DNA of 64,000 bases from Gracilaria vermiculophylla. Lineage: Eukaryota; Rhodophyta; Florideophyceae; Gracilariales; Gracilariaceae. Each line of letters opens with the position of its first letter. Positions within the stretch are counted from its first letter, which is position 1. This document shows positions 42,246 to 53,822 of the stretch, piece by piece. The position numbers were made by a program, and so were the translations under genes. The stretch is from positions 1,270,272 to 1,334,271 of the forward strand of contig JAHNZQ020000277.1 in assembly GCA_019155205.2 (NCBI GenBank). The letters are read 5' to 3'. The notes under the pieces are model-generated. The model was not told where the DNA came from and did no database searches. It saw only the letters and a list, made by a program, of their open reading frames with translations.

Positions 42246-42665
42246 GGAGAAACCACGAGACAAACCACATACACGTCGGTCCTCAACCAGAAGGGGCAGA
42301 AGTTCAGCTTTAGCCTTGGGACGAACTCAAAAGTTCGGAAAGGAACCTTATCAATGTGTATTCAAGGCATTCTGTACCGGGGATTTATGTTACATCAGGC
42401 ACAAGGGTTACCGCAGTATGCAGCAGAGAACACCTGTGAGAGATAAGAGAAGTCGTTCAAAAACATTGGCCGCGGCGTAGCAGTGTGTGACATTTCACAT
42501 GACGCCAGCATTGTCACATGCTACGTCCTCTACAAGTTCAAGCAGTACAATGACGATTCTCTCACTCTAAAGGCAAGGATTGAAGTTCACGGTATCAAGG
42601 ATCGTCACTAAGATGTACTGAAGACCGACTCCACAACCTGTCTCCTTGTTTGTATCAGGAGTCTA

Positions 42666-43953
42666 TTGTCACTGGCAACAATCTTTCGCTGGTCCTTGGT
42701 GAAGATAGAGTTTAAAAGTGTCTTTCTACAGACACAAGCTAAGCGAAATGTCTACATGGTCACGCCGGAAGAGTGCAAAACCCGACACCACAATACTGGC
42801 TTTTACTATTGGCACCCTACGGCTTCGCGAACGCCGGAGCAAGTTGGTAAGACCTAAATGATGATGTGCTCAGAAGCTTTGGATTAGTTCAGCTTTTGTA
42901 TGTTCCGCAGTCATTTTACCTGAAAGCGAATGGTAAGATTATTGTCACTGCAATCAATGTTGTGCACGATATTCTGTTTGGAAGAGAAAGGAAGAAGTTA
43001 GAAGTTGTCATTGACAAAATTTGCAAAGCGTACAAGCTGGGGACAATTTTGTATGGACATGGTAGATTTATTTTCTACGGGCTCATCATTTTGAGAGCCG
43101 ATGACTCGACAGTCACGATCGATGGAGATGAAGAAATGCAACGGTTGTATAAGCCAAGTAATCTCGAATTCTTCGAAAGGAGCAAGACTCTCACTGGAAC
43201 AATATTGAACTGGCAGCTTTCATATCTCTCAACAGCAGCATTGGGTGGTTGGGAGTCGCAGCGTCACCATTCTGCCTGTTTACCTTTAATTATTTGCAGC
43301 AGAAAGGCCCTATGTCACTTGTCAAGGATCTTTTATCGCAGCTAAACATGGCCAAAAATCTAAAGAAGAAGGGCACATTGCTGAAGTTTGCACAATCTGT
43401 TGGAAATCGTGAGTACGAAGTTTCAGTTGTTTTTTTCTCGGATGCAAGCCGATTCAAAGACTATGGACAGCTTGGATTACTGGCTGGGCTCTTTTTTGGG
43501 TAATTACAGGACGATGCCGATATTCATGTTATCAATGGAAGTTCACATAAATCCAGAAGGCCTGTCAAGTCAATTGGATCCGCCGAAACGTTGTCAGCCG
43601 GTGTAGCCATAGACGAGGGAAAGATGTTGACCAGCTATTTTGCATCTCTACTAGGCATTGATGTCGGCCTTTGGATCAGTGTGGACTCAATGGACCTCTT
43701 TGCTACTTTTTTTGCATGCCGAAATGCTGCCGATAGGTCTCTTCGTGGGGACCTTTCAGTGATCAGGTATGAGTTTGAAATGGATAGTATCCGTCGAATT
43801 ATTCGGATTCCTGGAAATACGAACTACGGAGACCCAATGACCAAAACAGACAGCCCTATGAGCCTCAGTTTGGAGTTAATGCTATACGAAGGAAAAGTCT
43901 CCTTGGATTTTGGAATGGCACTGCATAATAGTTCGTGCAAATCTACAAGATAG
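42666..43953 (+). pseudogene. Copia reverse transcriptase and RNase H remnants
   Basis: The RT parts are KSVFLQTQAKRNVYMVTPEE (D of the first motif replaced) and a VVHDILFG segment where YVDDIL is expected, so the active site is lost. RNase H parts are FFSDASRFKDYGQLGLLAG (43430-43490) and VDSMDLFATF through IPGNTNYGDPMTK (43678-43840). At least three frame changes occur. Confidence 0.8.
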
Positions 43954-43977
43954 TGGAGGTTTATAGATTGACCGGTA

Positions 43978-44311
43978 TGGAAAGTAATGACTCAGAGTTT
44001 TTTGGCGAACATGATTGTTGCCAATTTTGGACGTGTTTGCGAATGCAATGTCATTTTGCCACGCACCTTCTAGTACACTATCATCAGAGCACTGTTCTAA
44101 CGAACACGTATTCTTAACATGGCTACGAGAGCTTAGTGCACTCTATTGGGCTCATAATCTGACAGTCATTGCCGGGTTGAGTGCGTAGAACAGTATAAAA
44201 GCGCAAGTACCGACTGCTGGTAGCTAGAACTGGGGAGGTATGCAGATGGAACCAGAAAATACTTTGTCAAGTATTACGCGCAGAATAAAACCCTCGGACT
44301 TCACTAGTTAT
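43978..44311 (+). repeat. 3' LTR of copia element
   Basis: Same length as the 5' LTR. It shares the TATAAAAGCGCAAGTACC block (about 44195) and AATAAAACCCTCG near 44284. Confidence 0.88.
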
Positions 44312-46690
44312 GAGCACAAAAACTAAGGATTGAGAAAAGCGCTTTTTTCAGGAAGTGCTTGTTAAGCCACAGAATAAAAATCAGATTTGTTTGTATTGGA
44401 TTGATGCTAAAGAAAGGGGGCTTTTTTTCCATATTGTTCTTTGTTCATCTTTTTGAAACGAAAGAGTGGAAAAAAGCGTTCGGAATCTTCGCTACAAGTT
44501 AATGTCGTGCAACATTCAGAGCTTTACTTATGGTGGTTGAACAAGCCAACCGTTCATACAAGAATCTGTGAAGCTCAAGCTGATAAGTGTCGTGCAATCC
44601 TCCGAAAAAGCAAGCGCCACAAAAGCCTCCGAAAATTCCCTCGGTACTGTTGTCGTGACATATCAGAGAACTCTTCAAAGTGTGCAGTAACTCGAGCGTA
44701 ACTTTGACGTCTGTTCATGGCAGAGTGCATAACAGGCAGAGAAGAAGCGAAAAAGGGTGCGAATAACGACGGCATCTTCTGCACTATGACTACACCAAGG
44801 TAGAACGATCTAGCGAGACGAATGGGGAGCGTTGGCAGCAGATGAGGCGGGCCTGCCAAGAAGGACTGTCGTATGCGTTGTGCATCCGTAAACAGGGATG
44901 AGTCACGCACACATGGGAAGGAAAGTCGCTTAACGCGGTATGCTGTGGTGGGTGTGTAATGCAGGATGGATGCCTAGTGCCGATTGGACAGAAACACTCA
45001 CTTCGTAAGCGATCTGTTCACCTCACACAAAATCAGCGCACCATCATTCAAATCTTAGAAAACTTTAGATGCGATTCACAATCCGAAACATACGATGACT
45101 TAAACTTGAAAATTATTCTACAAAGCTGCTCGTTAAAAGTGAGTTATTGCAGGACAGGCCTTGAGTCATCATAGCAGCTCAGGGGTCCTCAGGCTATATG
45201 CCAACAGCAAATCCTTTTTTGCACCTCTCGGTGTTGTTCAAAATTCGACAACTCTTTCGGCAGCTCGACTAATTCTAAATATTTTAAAACTCTCCGAATA
45301 AGTAAGGTGACATCTGTTGAATAGATAGCTTCATATTTGAGCTCATGTAATATCTTAAGACTAAACAAAGCGGAACAAACTAGTAGAAGGCGTAATGTAA
45401 AAGTAACCTTTGGCTAAAAGCATTGCATTCAACTGTAGAGTTATTCTTTCATTAAAAGCAGATTTACATCTTTGTTGAAAAACTTTTTCGTGACTGAGGT
45501 TCATTATACACTGAGAAGTTTCCAATACGTCTTCAGAATAGTCACTATTTGTACCACTTTTATTTAAAAGCTGTTCTACGTTGGCACAGCAGTGCATCGT
45601 CAGCATATAACCAATACCTCAGTGTCAGCACACTTCAGTTTTTATTAAGATTTAGGCTTTCACATTATTTATGTTTTTATTTCATAGTATGTATTTCTAC
45701 GTATTATGTCTAATACTACTACTCGCTGTGCGAGTCCGGGCTCAATTAACCAAGCCGGCATCGACTTTATGGTGGGCCGACTAGATACATCCTGAACACC
45801 TTCATTATCAACACCAGTCACATCGCCTATCTACTTTCGGCTCGTGACTCAATACGCAACAGTTTAAACTGCAACTGCGCGCAGTACGATGGTCATTGAA
45901 GTACAATTCCCTCCAAGGAGGATTTTCCTTAGCACTTTGCCATTTCACCGAATTCCTGTTAGGCCGCACTTATGAGAACGGGTAATGCCACAAAGGCAAT
46001 TCGCGTCTGTCTACGCAAAGGGTTCAGAGTAGCCGGCACGGAGCGTGTCACGCGCCGTGACACGCGTGCGGCGGCCGCGCGCGGTTGGATGGCTACAGTA
46101 TGAGCGTCGGTTGGCGCCTGCCTTGCACGCCTAATTTACTATTTTTCGCTCATTTATTCATTAAGTTATTTCGGTTATTTCGGCCCCGCTTAAGAGCTAC
46201 TGTACTTAGCGCGACGCCACTTCTGCCGTCGCGCCCAGTAAACCGCACCAAGCGGGATCTTCGGTCTGACTTGCCGTCCACGCGTGTATCTCTCTCCGCT
46301 TTAAAGAAGTACGCCGCGAACTACGGAAGTCAGACGCCCATGGCGCCGAGAACCATTGTCTGGACTATTCGTTCCTTCTCCAAGGTTCGCCCTCGTACGA
46401 GGTTATTCCCACCGGACCCCCGGTTTACCCCTTTTGGACAACGTCCGTCACCCGCTTCATGCGGCTCGCCCTATACCTGCGCGGCCCAATATCTTACCTC
46501 GCCGACCCGATAGGGCCCGAAATACTACAAAGAAATCTCACCGTACTTACGGAAACCACCTCAAGCACGGGACTTGTCGGATACCCGGTTTCTCCATTCG
46601 TCTTTCTTCTGCACACTTTGCGACGGTTTGGCCCCGGAATTCCGCTCGGCTCGTGTGCCTCGCCCGAGGAAGGCTCTGCCTCTGAATCAC
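44312..46690. other. Intergenic DNA between two retrotransposons
   Basis: No gene is recognised. An 81-codon minus-strand frame with ATG at 45606 (45361-45606) reads like ordinary protein but has no known match. A 10-bp perfect hairpin GCGTGTCACG/CGTGACACGC lies at 46043-46065. 46085-46685 holds overlapping frames of unknown meaning. Confidence 0.4.
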
Positions 46691-47243
46691 TGTAGTACAG
46701 TGGCTCCTACGGAAATAGGGTGGTTTGGCCTTAAGGTATAATATTCCTAAGGAGGGCTCGTATTTTCTTAGCCGGGCCACGTGGTGCATAGTCTCGCCCG
46801 CGTGCGCCACAGTATCCTTGAGGAACGGTAGAATTATTATTTATTTTAGTTCATTTAGGCAGGTAATTAGTACAGTAGTGAGACCTGCCGAGGTGGGCTC
46901 CCGGCTTGATATTTAACCTGCTGGGTGAGCTCCACCTCTGGGGAAGTAAAGACAAGCACCCTTGAGTCTTCATCTACTTTTCCGGTTGGAGTCTCTTGTC
47001 GATCAACGCAGGTTTCTAAGCCGCCGATCCCCAGGTCGCATCATAGCAGCGCCTGTAGGAGCATTGTCCGCCCAGTGAACCTCCCCCTCCGCTTGTTGTT
47101 TGCAAATTCTCTTTCAGGATTCCCCCTGCTCGCGACAGAGGATACCGGAGACCACCTTTAGGAATACGCGCCTTTGGAGTCACCAAAAACTCCTAACGGA
47201 CGTTGTGCTTTACCACCTCGAGAAGAGGGCTGACAGTACCACA
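46691..47243 (+). repeat. 5' LTR of chromovirus
   Basis: 553 bp, starting TGTAGT and ending CACA. It has a TATAAT box near 46736 and an A/T-rich poly(A)-like tract near 46833. It is about 93% identical by eye to the 3' LTR, with differences clustered in the first 250 bp. Confidence 0.93.
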
Positions 47244-47419
47244 ACTGGTCTTCCGACTTAGAAGGTCACAGTTCCTAAAGGATTCGCCCAAGTCGTAGCA
47301 GAACCGTGTTTTTAGTTTGCAACGACCCATTCCCAACAGTGGAATTTTCCTTAAGGTGATTCGGAAGTGGAAGCAAATCACCCCCGATCTACTCCTCCAT
47401 TGACCCCTCAGATTATCCC

Positions 47420-49663
47420 ATGGAAACCCCCCTACAGAATACTCAAGCACCCAGCTTCGTTGGTGGGCGCAGCACGCGCAGCTCCCCCCAGGAGATGGCC
47501 GCCACACTGGAGGACCCTGAAAGTCTCCTTCGCAATCCTGGCACCTCTGTGGAGCGTTCCAGGAATCGTCTGAGGAGAATGCATGATCGGAGGCAAGCGG
47601 AATCCCCCGCAGCACCTCTGGAGAACGCTGACGTGGAGGTTGAAGAACCGTACACGGCATCGCAGCCGCCACCTCAGGAGCTGCAAGGACGGGAACACCC
47701 GGAGGCTAACTCCCTCTTGGAGTCCTTGGCCCCGCGCCTTACGGATTGGCTCTCACAAGAGCTGGTCGAAAGAATACCTGCAGGTGTTGAAGCCCACTTC
47801 GGATCGCGCCGCCATGCCCTTGTGGTGGACATTGCAACGGAGAGCGCTCACCGTGCTGTGGATGCTTTGCTGGATTCCGACCCCTCCCTTTAGGTGATCT
47901 CAGATGTTATCCGTGCGGAAATTCGCTCCCAAACCGCGCAGCTGCTCCCCGCAGCGGCGTTTCAAATTTATTCATCCGTCCCGGAGAGGTTCCCTCTATC
48001 AACACCTAAGGTGACCCCAGGCAGAGAAGGAAACGATACTGCCACCCCCTACGCCAGAGGAAGAAAGGATACTGCCGTAGGGAAACGGGACCACCTCAGG
48101 AATCCTGCTATGCACCGTCTGGACCTGACGCCCCGCGGAGGTGTACAGGATACCGGTCACGAAGAACTTCTTCACCTAAGGAGAGAAGGACAGAATACTC
48201 CTCGGGTGGATTGCGATAACGGGGGTATCGTCAGCAACCCAGACCACCTTTAGGAAAGAAGAAGAAAGAAACGGAGGGAGAAAAGAAGAAAGCAAGACAT
48301 CGATTTGGAGAGAAGCTTAGACTCTGAATCCGTAGACAGGTCCAGCTCGGAGGACAGTATACCTCCCAAGGAGAAGAGCAAAAGGGTCAGAAAGGTCGTC
48401 CCGCTTAACGACCTCTTCGCCAAAGTGGTGGATTATGTCACCTTCAGGTTGAATGATCGCTCCACACTCTACGACGCGTCGGTCGCTAAACGACTTACCG
48501 AGATGCAGCGCCGTAAGGATATTCATATGAAGAAGCACTCCTTCTCAGGCGAAGACCCCGTCTCGGAGTTGAATATTTTTACGCGCTTCCGTTCGGCTTG
48601 TAACACCAATGGTGTCCATGAAGGTGCCGCCGTATGGTGCTTTCAATTCTATCTCACAGGCTAAACGCACTCGCGAGTGCAGCTGCGCCTCACGGGGAAG
48701 AGCACCATTGTGGATGATCCTGGAACGGAGATCTTGACGACGTACCCGGAGGTAGTCAATTTCGTCCTTAAAAGGTACGCCACGGACGAGTTGATAGCCG
48801 ATGCTGATGCTGAAGTCACCTCCTATAGGCAGAACACCGGAATGCCCGAGACGGAGTTCTCACAAAAGCTGTGGACAAAGGCCCTACGGTGTGGGAATGT
48901 GTATTCCGAACGGCGGTTGAAGTCGTTGTTTGTCGAGGGACTCCTTCCCTCGATACGTGCGAGGGTGCGTAATCACCTGACAACGCACCCAAAGACCAGC
49001 TATACAGAGTTCGAGCGTTTCGCAGAATCCTATGGGGATACCCACCGTGCTGCTCGCCGCAGTCATGCTTCACTTTCGGACAAACCGGCGGCCTCAAGGA
49101 CCCGTTGGGCATCCTCCCTGACGTTGGAATCCAGCACCCCGGAGGAGGTCGAGGAGCTCACGCTCGTAGGAGAGCAAGAGGCCCTTGACCTCACATACGC
49201 CTCCTCTCACGGAGCACCGTCTAGGACGAGGACACCCTCGTCTCCAACTTCGTACGCCTCGGCAGGATCCTACGGGAGCGTCCGATTTGCGAACCCTGGA
49301 GGCTAACCACTGCCTTGGAGGATTTGCTTGTCACGAGAACCCGTACATTGTACAACTCTCACTCCGGCAATGAGGGCCGCCATGCTACAGGAACGAGAGA
49401 AAACCTTCCAGGACCTGAAGGACACACCAACAGAGAGCGGAAGTTATCGAACCGCGTATCGCGACATCCGCTGCCCTCAAGGAAACTACAGTTACCGTGC
49501 TCCACCGGGATTGCAGACTGTCCCACTGTCACTGGCACCCGCAACGCAGGCGCCGGTGTCCCAGCCGGTTGCATCTCAAGGGAACACGTCGCATCGCAAT
49601 GCACAACCGCAGAAGCCGTCCCCGCCTGGAAACCAGCCCCTCTCCAACCAGGAAAACCCTTAG
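47420..49663 (+). pseudogene. Chromovirus gag with in-frame stops
   Basis: One register from the ATG at 47420. Stops lie at 47891 (TAG), 48251 (TAG), 48662 (TAA) and 49304 (TAA), and the frame ends at a TAG at 49661. A capsid-like region (about 48380-49060) includes ETEFSQKLWTKALRC and RRLKSLFVEGLLPSIRARV, the usual gag helix before the nucleocapsid. No intact CCHC knuckle is seen. No frameshift is needed over 2.2 kb. Confidence 0.85.
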
Positions 49664-49748
49664 AGCCACGCGTAGAGGCTCCGCGTGGCTCTCTAACATC
49701 GAGCCTCGGCTCCACGGAGGTCGCCTTTAGGAAAGGGGGAGAGGCCGT

Positions 49749-50645
49749 ATGCTCCGTCAACGCAGAATCGGCGGGCCCCCAATCCCGTTGGACCCATTCG
49801 ACACCTTTGAGGATTCTGTGTGCACGCTGCGCCGTGAGAATTACAAGATACTCGCCTCTATAGGATGTTCCCCGCTCGCCTCCACCACGGTGCACGCTAT
49901 CCTCAATACCGGAGCTGACCCCAATCTGGTGCACGCCGACGTGCTCCTGCGGTCTGCTCTCGGCTTTTTGAGGACTGGCAAGCTCCCGACGGTACGCGAT
50001 GCGTCGCGAAGAGCATTGACCATCCTCGGCGCAATCCCCTTGTACCTCCGGTTGTGCTCCTTACAGGTGAAAGTGTGGTTCCTTGTGGTGACCAACTTGG
50101 CCGCACAATGCATATTGGGCACCTCCTTTGTAGATCGATATGTACGTGAAATCTACCCACTCCTGCGGAAGGTGACGTTTCACGACGCTGCTCCTGTAGG
50201 AATCGTGTCCGGATATCCAGGACCGGACGCCAACCTGCGTCACGTGGGTAATCTTCCAAAGGAGACGCAGTCGAATAAGCTCCTAGTGGTGAGGAGCATC
50301 GAAATACCAGCGAGGAGTCAGGCTGAAGTCTGGGGGCAGACCTCTGCATCTGGCCTTTCATTACTACAGGGGAGTCCACACCTGACAACTAAGCAGCGCT
50401 CCGTGATGGCAAACGGTGTTATGGAAGTAATTCCGAACATTCCCTTCAGGGTCGTGCTTGCTAACCTCAAGGAGTCGCCGTTACGGCTCCAGAAAGGAAT
50501 TGTCGTCGGACTGGCACTACCCGCCCCTGCAGGACTGTCTTACCTTTTTCAATCGGAAGACTTTGCGGACCGCGATGCTATCGCCACCATGGAGGCTGAA
50601 GCGACTTCAATGGCTCCACAGGAAGAGAATCCTGCCACCTGGTAG
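49749..50645 (+). pseudogene. Chromovirus protease region
   Basis: A pol-frame segment of 298 codons. The retropepsin signature reads ILNTGADPNLV (about 49909-49941), with Asn where the catalytic Asp should be. A one-base G-to-A change would explain it. ILGTSFV and the downstream beta-rich segments fit a gypsy protease with a linker to RT. The segment ends at TAG 50643. Confidence 0.8.
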
Positions 50646-51716
50646 GAGAAGCTCCAAATTGGCGATGAATTCAAAGAGTATTGCCATAGGATAGTGGAGA
50701 TGCTATCCGCCTTTGAGGACATGTGGTCTGGTTGCTTGGGTCAGGTCAGCCTGGCAAAGCACAGGATCTAGCTCACACCAGATGCAAAACCGGTATATCA
50801 ACTCCCGAGGAGAGCCGGACCCCATGCGCGCGACTTTGAACGCGATGAGGTCCACCAGACGCTAGAGAAGGGTGTTATAGAGCCTTTAAATTCCGAATGG
50901 GCCTCCCCGGTGGTGTTTTTCAAGAAGAAAGATGGCTTCTTAAGGTTCTGTAGTGACTACAGGCGCCTTAACGAGGTGACGGTACGCGATTCGTACCCGA
51001 TACCCCGCATGGATGAATGTATCGACTCCTCAGGCGATGCGTCCGTTTTCTCCACGCTGGATGCCAATAGTGGCTACTGGAAGATTGAGATGTAAGACTT
51101 CGATAAGGACAAGACAACGTTCACCTCACACTGTGGGATCTTCAGATTCCTAAGGATGCCATTTGGATTGAAGAATGCACCCGCTACGTTCCAACGAGCG
51201 GTGGACATTATCCTGTCAAAGGTGAAGTGGCAGTACGCCTTGGGGTATATCGATGACGTCATCATATACTCCCGCAGCGTGGAGGAGCACTTCATTCATG
51301 TGAAGCACGTGCTCCAACTCCTAAAGGGTGCTGGCCTCACCTTGAAGCTGGAGAAATGTTTCTTTTTCAAGTCGTCGGTGGACTTCCTGGGGCACGTTGT
51401 GCTTCCGGGCCGTCTACAGGTTTCCAGGAAAACTCAGGATGCCATCAAGGAAGCTCGCCCTCCCACAAACCAGACGGAGCTCCGCTCTTTCCTTGGGTTG
51501 CGAAACGTCTTCCGGAGGTTTGTACGGAATTTTTCCCGTATAGCGGCGCCGTTAAATTGCCTCTTGGAGAAGGACAAGCCGACGCAATTGGCAATCTTGA
51601 CGGATGAGGAGTTTGAAGCCTTCGACACGTTGAAGAGGAGACTGATAGAGCCACCAATCTTGGTACTTCCGAAGCGGCACGGCCGAATGGTGCTGGACAC
51701 TGAGGCCTGTAGATAA
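50646..51716 (+). pseudogene. Chromovirus reverse transcriptase
   Basis: In register with the protease, with stops at 50769, 51093 and 51714. RT motifs are SPVVFFKKKDGFLRFCSDYR, FSTLDANSGYW (first Asp), MPFGLKNAPATFQR and GYIDDVIIYS (the catalytic YIDD), followed by CFFFKSSVDFLGHVV and the LRSFLGL connection region. The catalytic residues are intact; only nonsense codons break it. Confidence 0.9.
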
Positions 51717-52100
51717 CAGGTCTGATGTGCCCTCCTACAGGAGCAACCGTAAGGTGGACTTCAACCCATCGGGTATTGGAGTCGCAGCCTCACCCCTACG
51801 AAACAGAATTATTCCACTTCGGAGCGCGAGTGGCTCGCCATCGTGTGGGCGGTTTTGCTTTTACGCCCATACCTGGAAGGCGCGCGCTTCACCTCGAGGA
51901 CGGACCACGCACCACTGAGGTGGATACTGTCCTTGACGGATGCTTCCCGTCGCCTGAAAAGGTGAAGGTTACGCCTCTTGGAGTTCGAGTTCGACATCGT
52001 CCACCGCCCGGGCATTAAACACCATGCAGCGGACACGCTCTCGCGAATCTCCACCGAGGGGCAGGACAAAACACCTTTGGAGGACACTATCCCGTGTCTG
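51717..52100 (+). pseudogene. Chromovirus RNase H
   Basis: Same register. GYWSRSLTPTKQNYSTSERE, RTDHAPLRWIL and FDIVHRPGIKHHAADTLSR are the RNase H landmarks. Stops lie at 51723 (TGA), 51750 (TAA) and 51963 (TGA). The last falls where family members have Trp in the RW.L..L context. Confidence 0.88.
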
Positions 52101-52249
52101 GTTATCCAAGAAGCCGACGGGAAAAAAGGATCCGATGGAGAATGTTTGGAATCCTATGAACCTGGAGGAAAGTACAGTGGACTCCCTGAGGTGATGGCAC
52201 TCGTTGAGGAGGAGAAAGAAGTCCTTCCCATTACCGTAGTGGAGTTCCT

Positions 52250-53224
52250 GAAGGAGCAGAGTACGGATGCGTATCGAAAGAAGTGCCTCGGCACTGTGTG
52301 GAGTTTCACATAGTCCTTCGACGTCGACCGAGACGGCGTGCTTGTACGCCGCGCCCCCCTGGATGAAGCTCTCTAAAAGGTGGTCCAGACGAAGTTACGG
52401 GCGAGAGTGTTGTATCTCTTGCCCTATCCTCGCCTCGCCGGGCACCCCAGTGGATCTCGGATGTATTGCACCATGCGGAGGGAGTTCTATTGGCCGAACA
52501 TGGCTATCGGCGCCTTCCAAACGGTGGCGGATTGCTATTCCTGCGCCGCCGCTAGGGGGAGTATACGGAAACAACGGACGCCGCTCACGCTGTTCTCATC
52601 TTCAGGACCGTTGAAGTTTGTGGCCATGGACATCTTGGCTCCTCTCCCCAAGACGGAGCGAGGGCACCGATTTATCCTCGTGATCAAGGATCGCTTTTCC
52701 AAGATCACGCGTGCCATCCCACTCCGGAGCACTACTGCAGCAGTGATTGCCGACGCCTTTCTGGAGCATGGGGTCTACCCCTACGGGATACCGTTGTACC
52801 TCCTTACGGACAATGGACCGTAGTTCGCGGCGAAACTCTTCAGCGCCGTCTCTGGAATGCTGGGGATGAAACAGTTGTTTACAACTGCCTACCATCCCAA
52901 GACAAACGGACAGGTGGAAAGGTTCGACAAGACCATCTCTTCAAGGCTGAAACACTACGTCGCGGACCACCAGAAGGATTGTCACGCATATGTGGGACCC
53001 TGCACGAATTCACACAACCTACAGGTGCACCGCTCTACGGGGAATGCTCCTTTCAATCTGGTGCTCTCGCGCATCCTGCCAAGTGCCGTCATCGCAGCAC
53101 GCGCCACGGCGCACCCGGCGGATGGGCCACAGACGCCGACAGCGGCGCAAGCCAAACGCTACATCCTAAGGCGATATGAGAACGCACTCTCCCTCGCGAA
53201 GGAGAGACTCAACGCCACGCAGAG
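52250..53224 (+). pseudogene. Chromovirus integrase
   Basis: Same register, with stops at 52311, 52374 and 52821. An HHCC-like finger (AGHPSGSRMYCTMRREFYW, then CYSCA) is followed by the DDE core: FVAMDILAPLP, LTDNGP and YHPKTNGQVERFDKT. The stop at 52821 sits exactly at the Gln position of the canonical DNGPQF motif. The region is truncated by the gap at 53225. Confidence 0.9.
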
Positions 53225-53324
53225 NNNNNNNNNNNNNNNNNNNNNNNNNNNNNNNNNNNNNNNNNNNNNNNNNNNNNNNNNNNNNNNNNNNNNNNNNNNN
53301 NNNNNNNNNNNNNNNNNNNNNNNN
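53225..53324. other. Assembly gap (100 N) in chromovirus integrase C-terminus
   Basis: A placeholder gap. The reading frame differs across it, so its true length is probably not 100. Confidence 0.9.
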
Positions 53325-53394
53325 TACTGGGATCCGCATCACCGCCCTCGGTGAGCCTATCCTGGAGGCTCCCGATGCCATCATGACCCCTGAA

Positions 53395-53580
53395 GGCGAC
53401 ATCCTCTACGCGGTGGATCATATTGTCTCGCATCGATGAACCACTGCAGGAGTACTGTACCGCGTCCGATGGTACGGGTACACCTCGAAGGACGACATGG
53501 AAGAACCTCCGGAACATATCCCGGAGAACTTCCTTAGGAGGTACCACGCCAATCTGGTGCGGAGACGTCTCTCCACATAG
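53395..53580 (+). pseudogene. Integrase C-terminal chromodomain
   Basis: AVDHIVSHR, then LYRVRWYGYTSKDDMEEPP and PENFLRRYHA, read as a chromodomain: the aromatic-rich V.RW.GY core is followed by the D..EP segment and a C-terminal helix. A TGA at 53437 interrupts it. The domain places the element in the chromoviruses, whose integrases target methylated-histone chromatin. Confidence 0.8.
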
Positions 53581-53822
53581 GCGCTTCCGTTTAGAAAAGG
53601 GAGAGGGGGACCCCTAACGGAGATGTTTTTCGTTTTCGCCGTCTATCCCCCACCTGGAGTTATCTTTTTCGCCTCCAGGATGCTGTGCTCGCTGTTTCGC
53701 ATGCTCCTACGGCGGCACTCCGTGTCGCTGAGCTCGCGGGCACGGCCCATGCATGTTTGAACTACCATTCGTGGAGTTTCTGCTCCATCCGAAGGATCAT
53801 TTATTGGTCTGGGTCCTATCAC

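Larger units (their letters stand above)
38697..44311 (+). mobile_element. Decayed Ty1/copia LTR retrotransposon
   Basis: Two direct LTRs bound gag, protease, integrase, RT and RNase H remnants in copia order. The LTRs are roughly 80% identical by eye, so the insertion is old. Coding parts are separated by frameshifts and stops, and the element cannot be autonomous. A 100-N gap lies in its 5' untranslated part. A Tudor-like module sits between integrase and RT. Confidence 0.9.

Noticed and set aside
47420..53224. Stop-codon reassignment (TAG/TAA as Gln) to explain the in-frame stops
   Set aside because: TGA stops are also present, the intact epimerase gene terminates with TAG, and long host genes contain no internal TAG or TAA.
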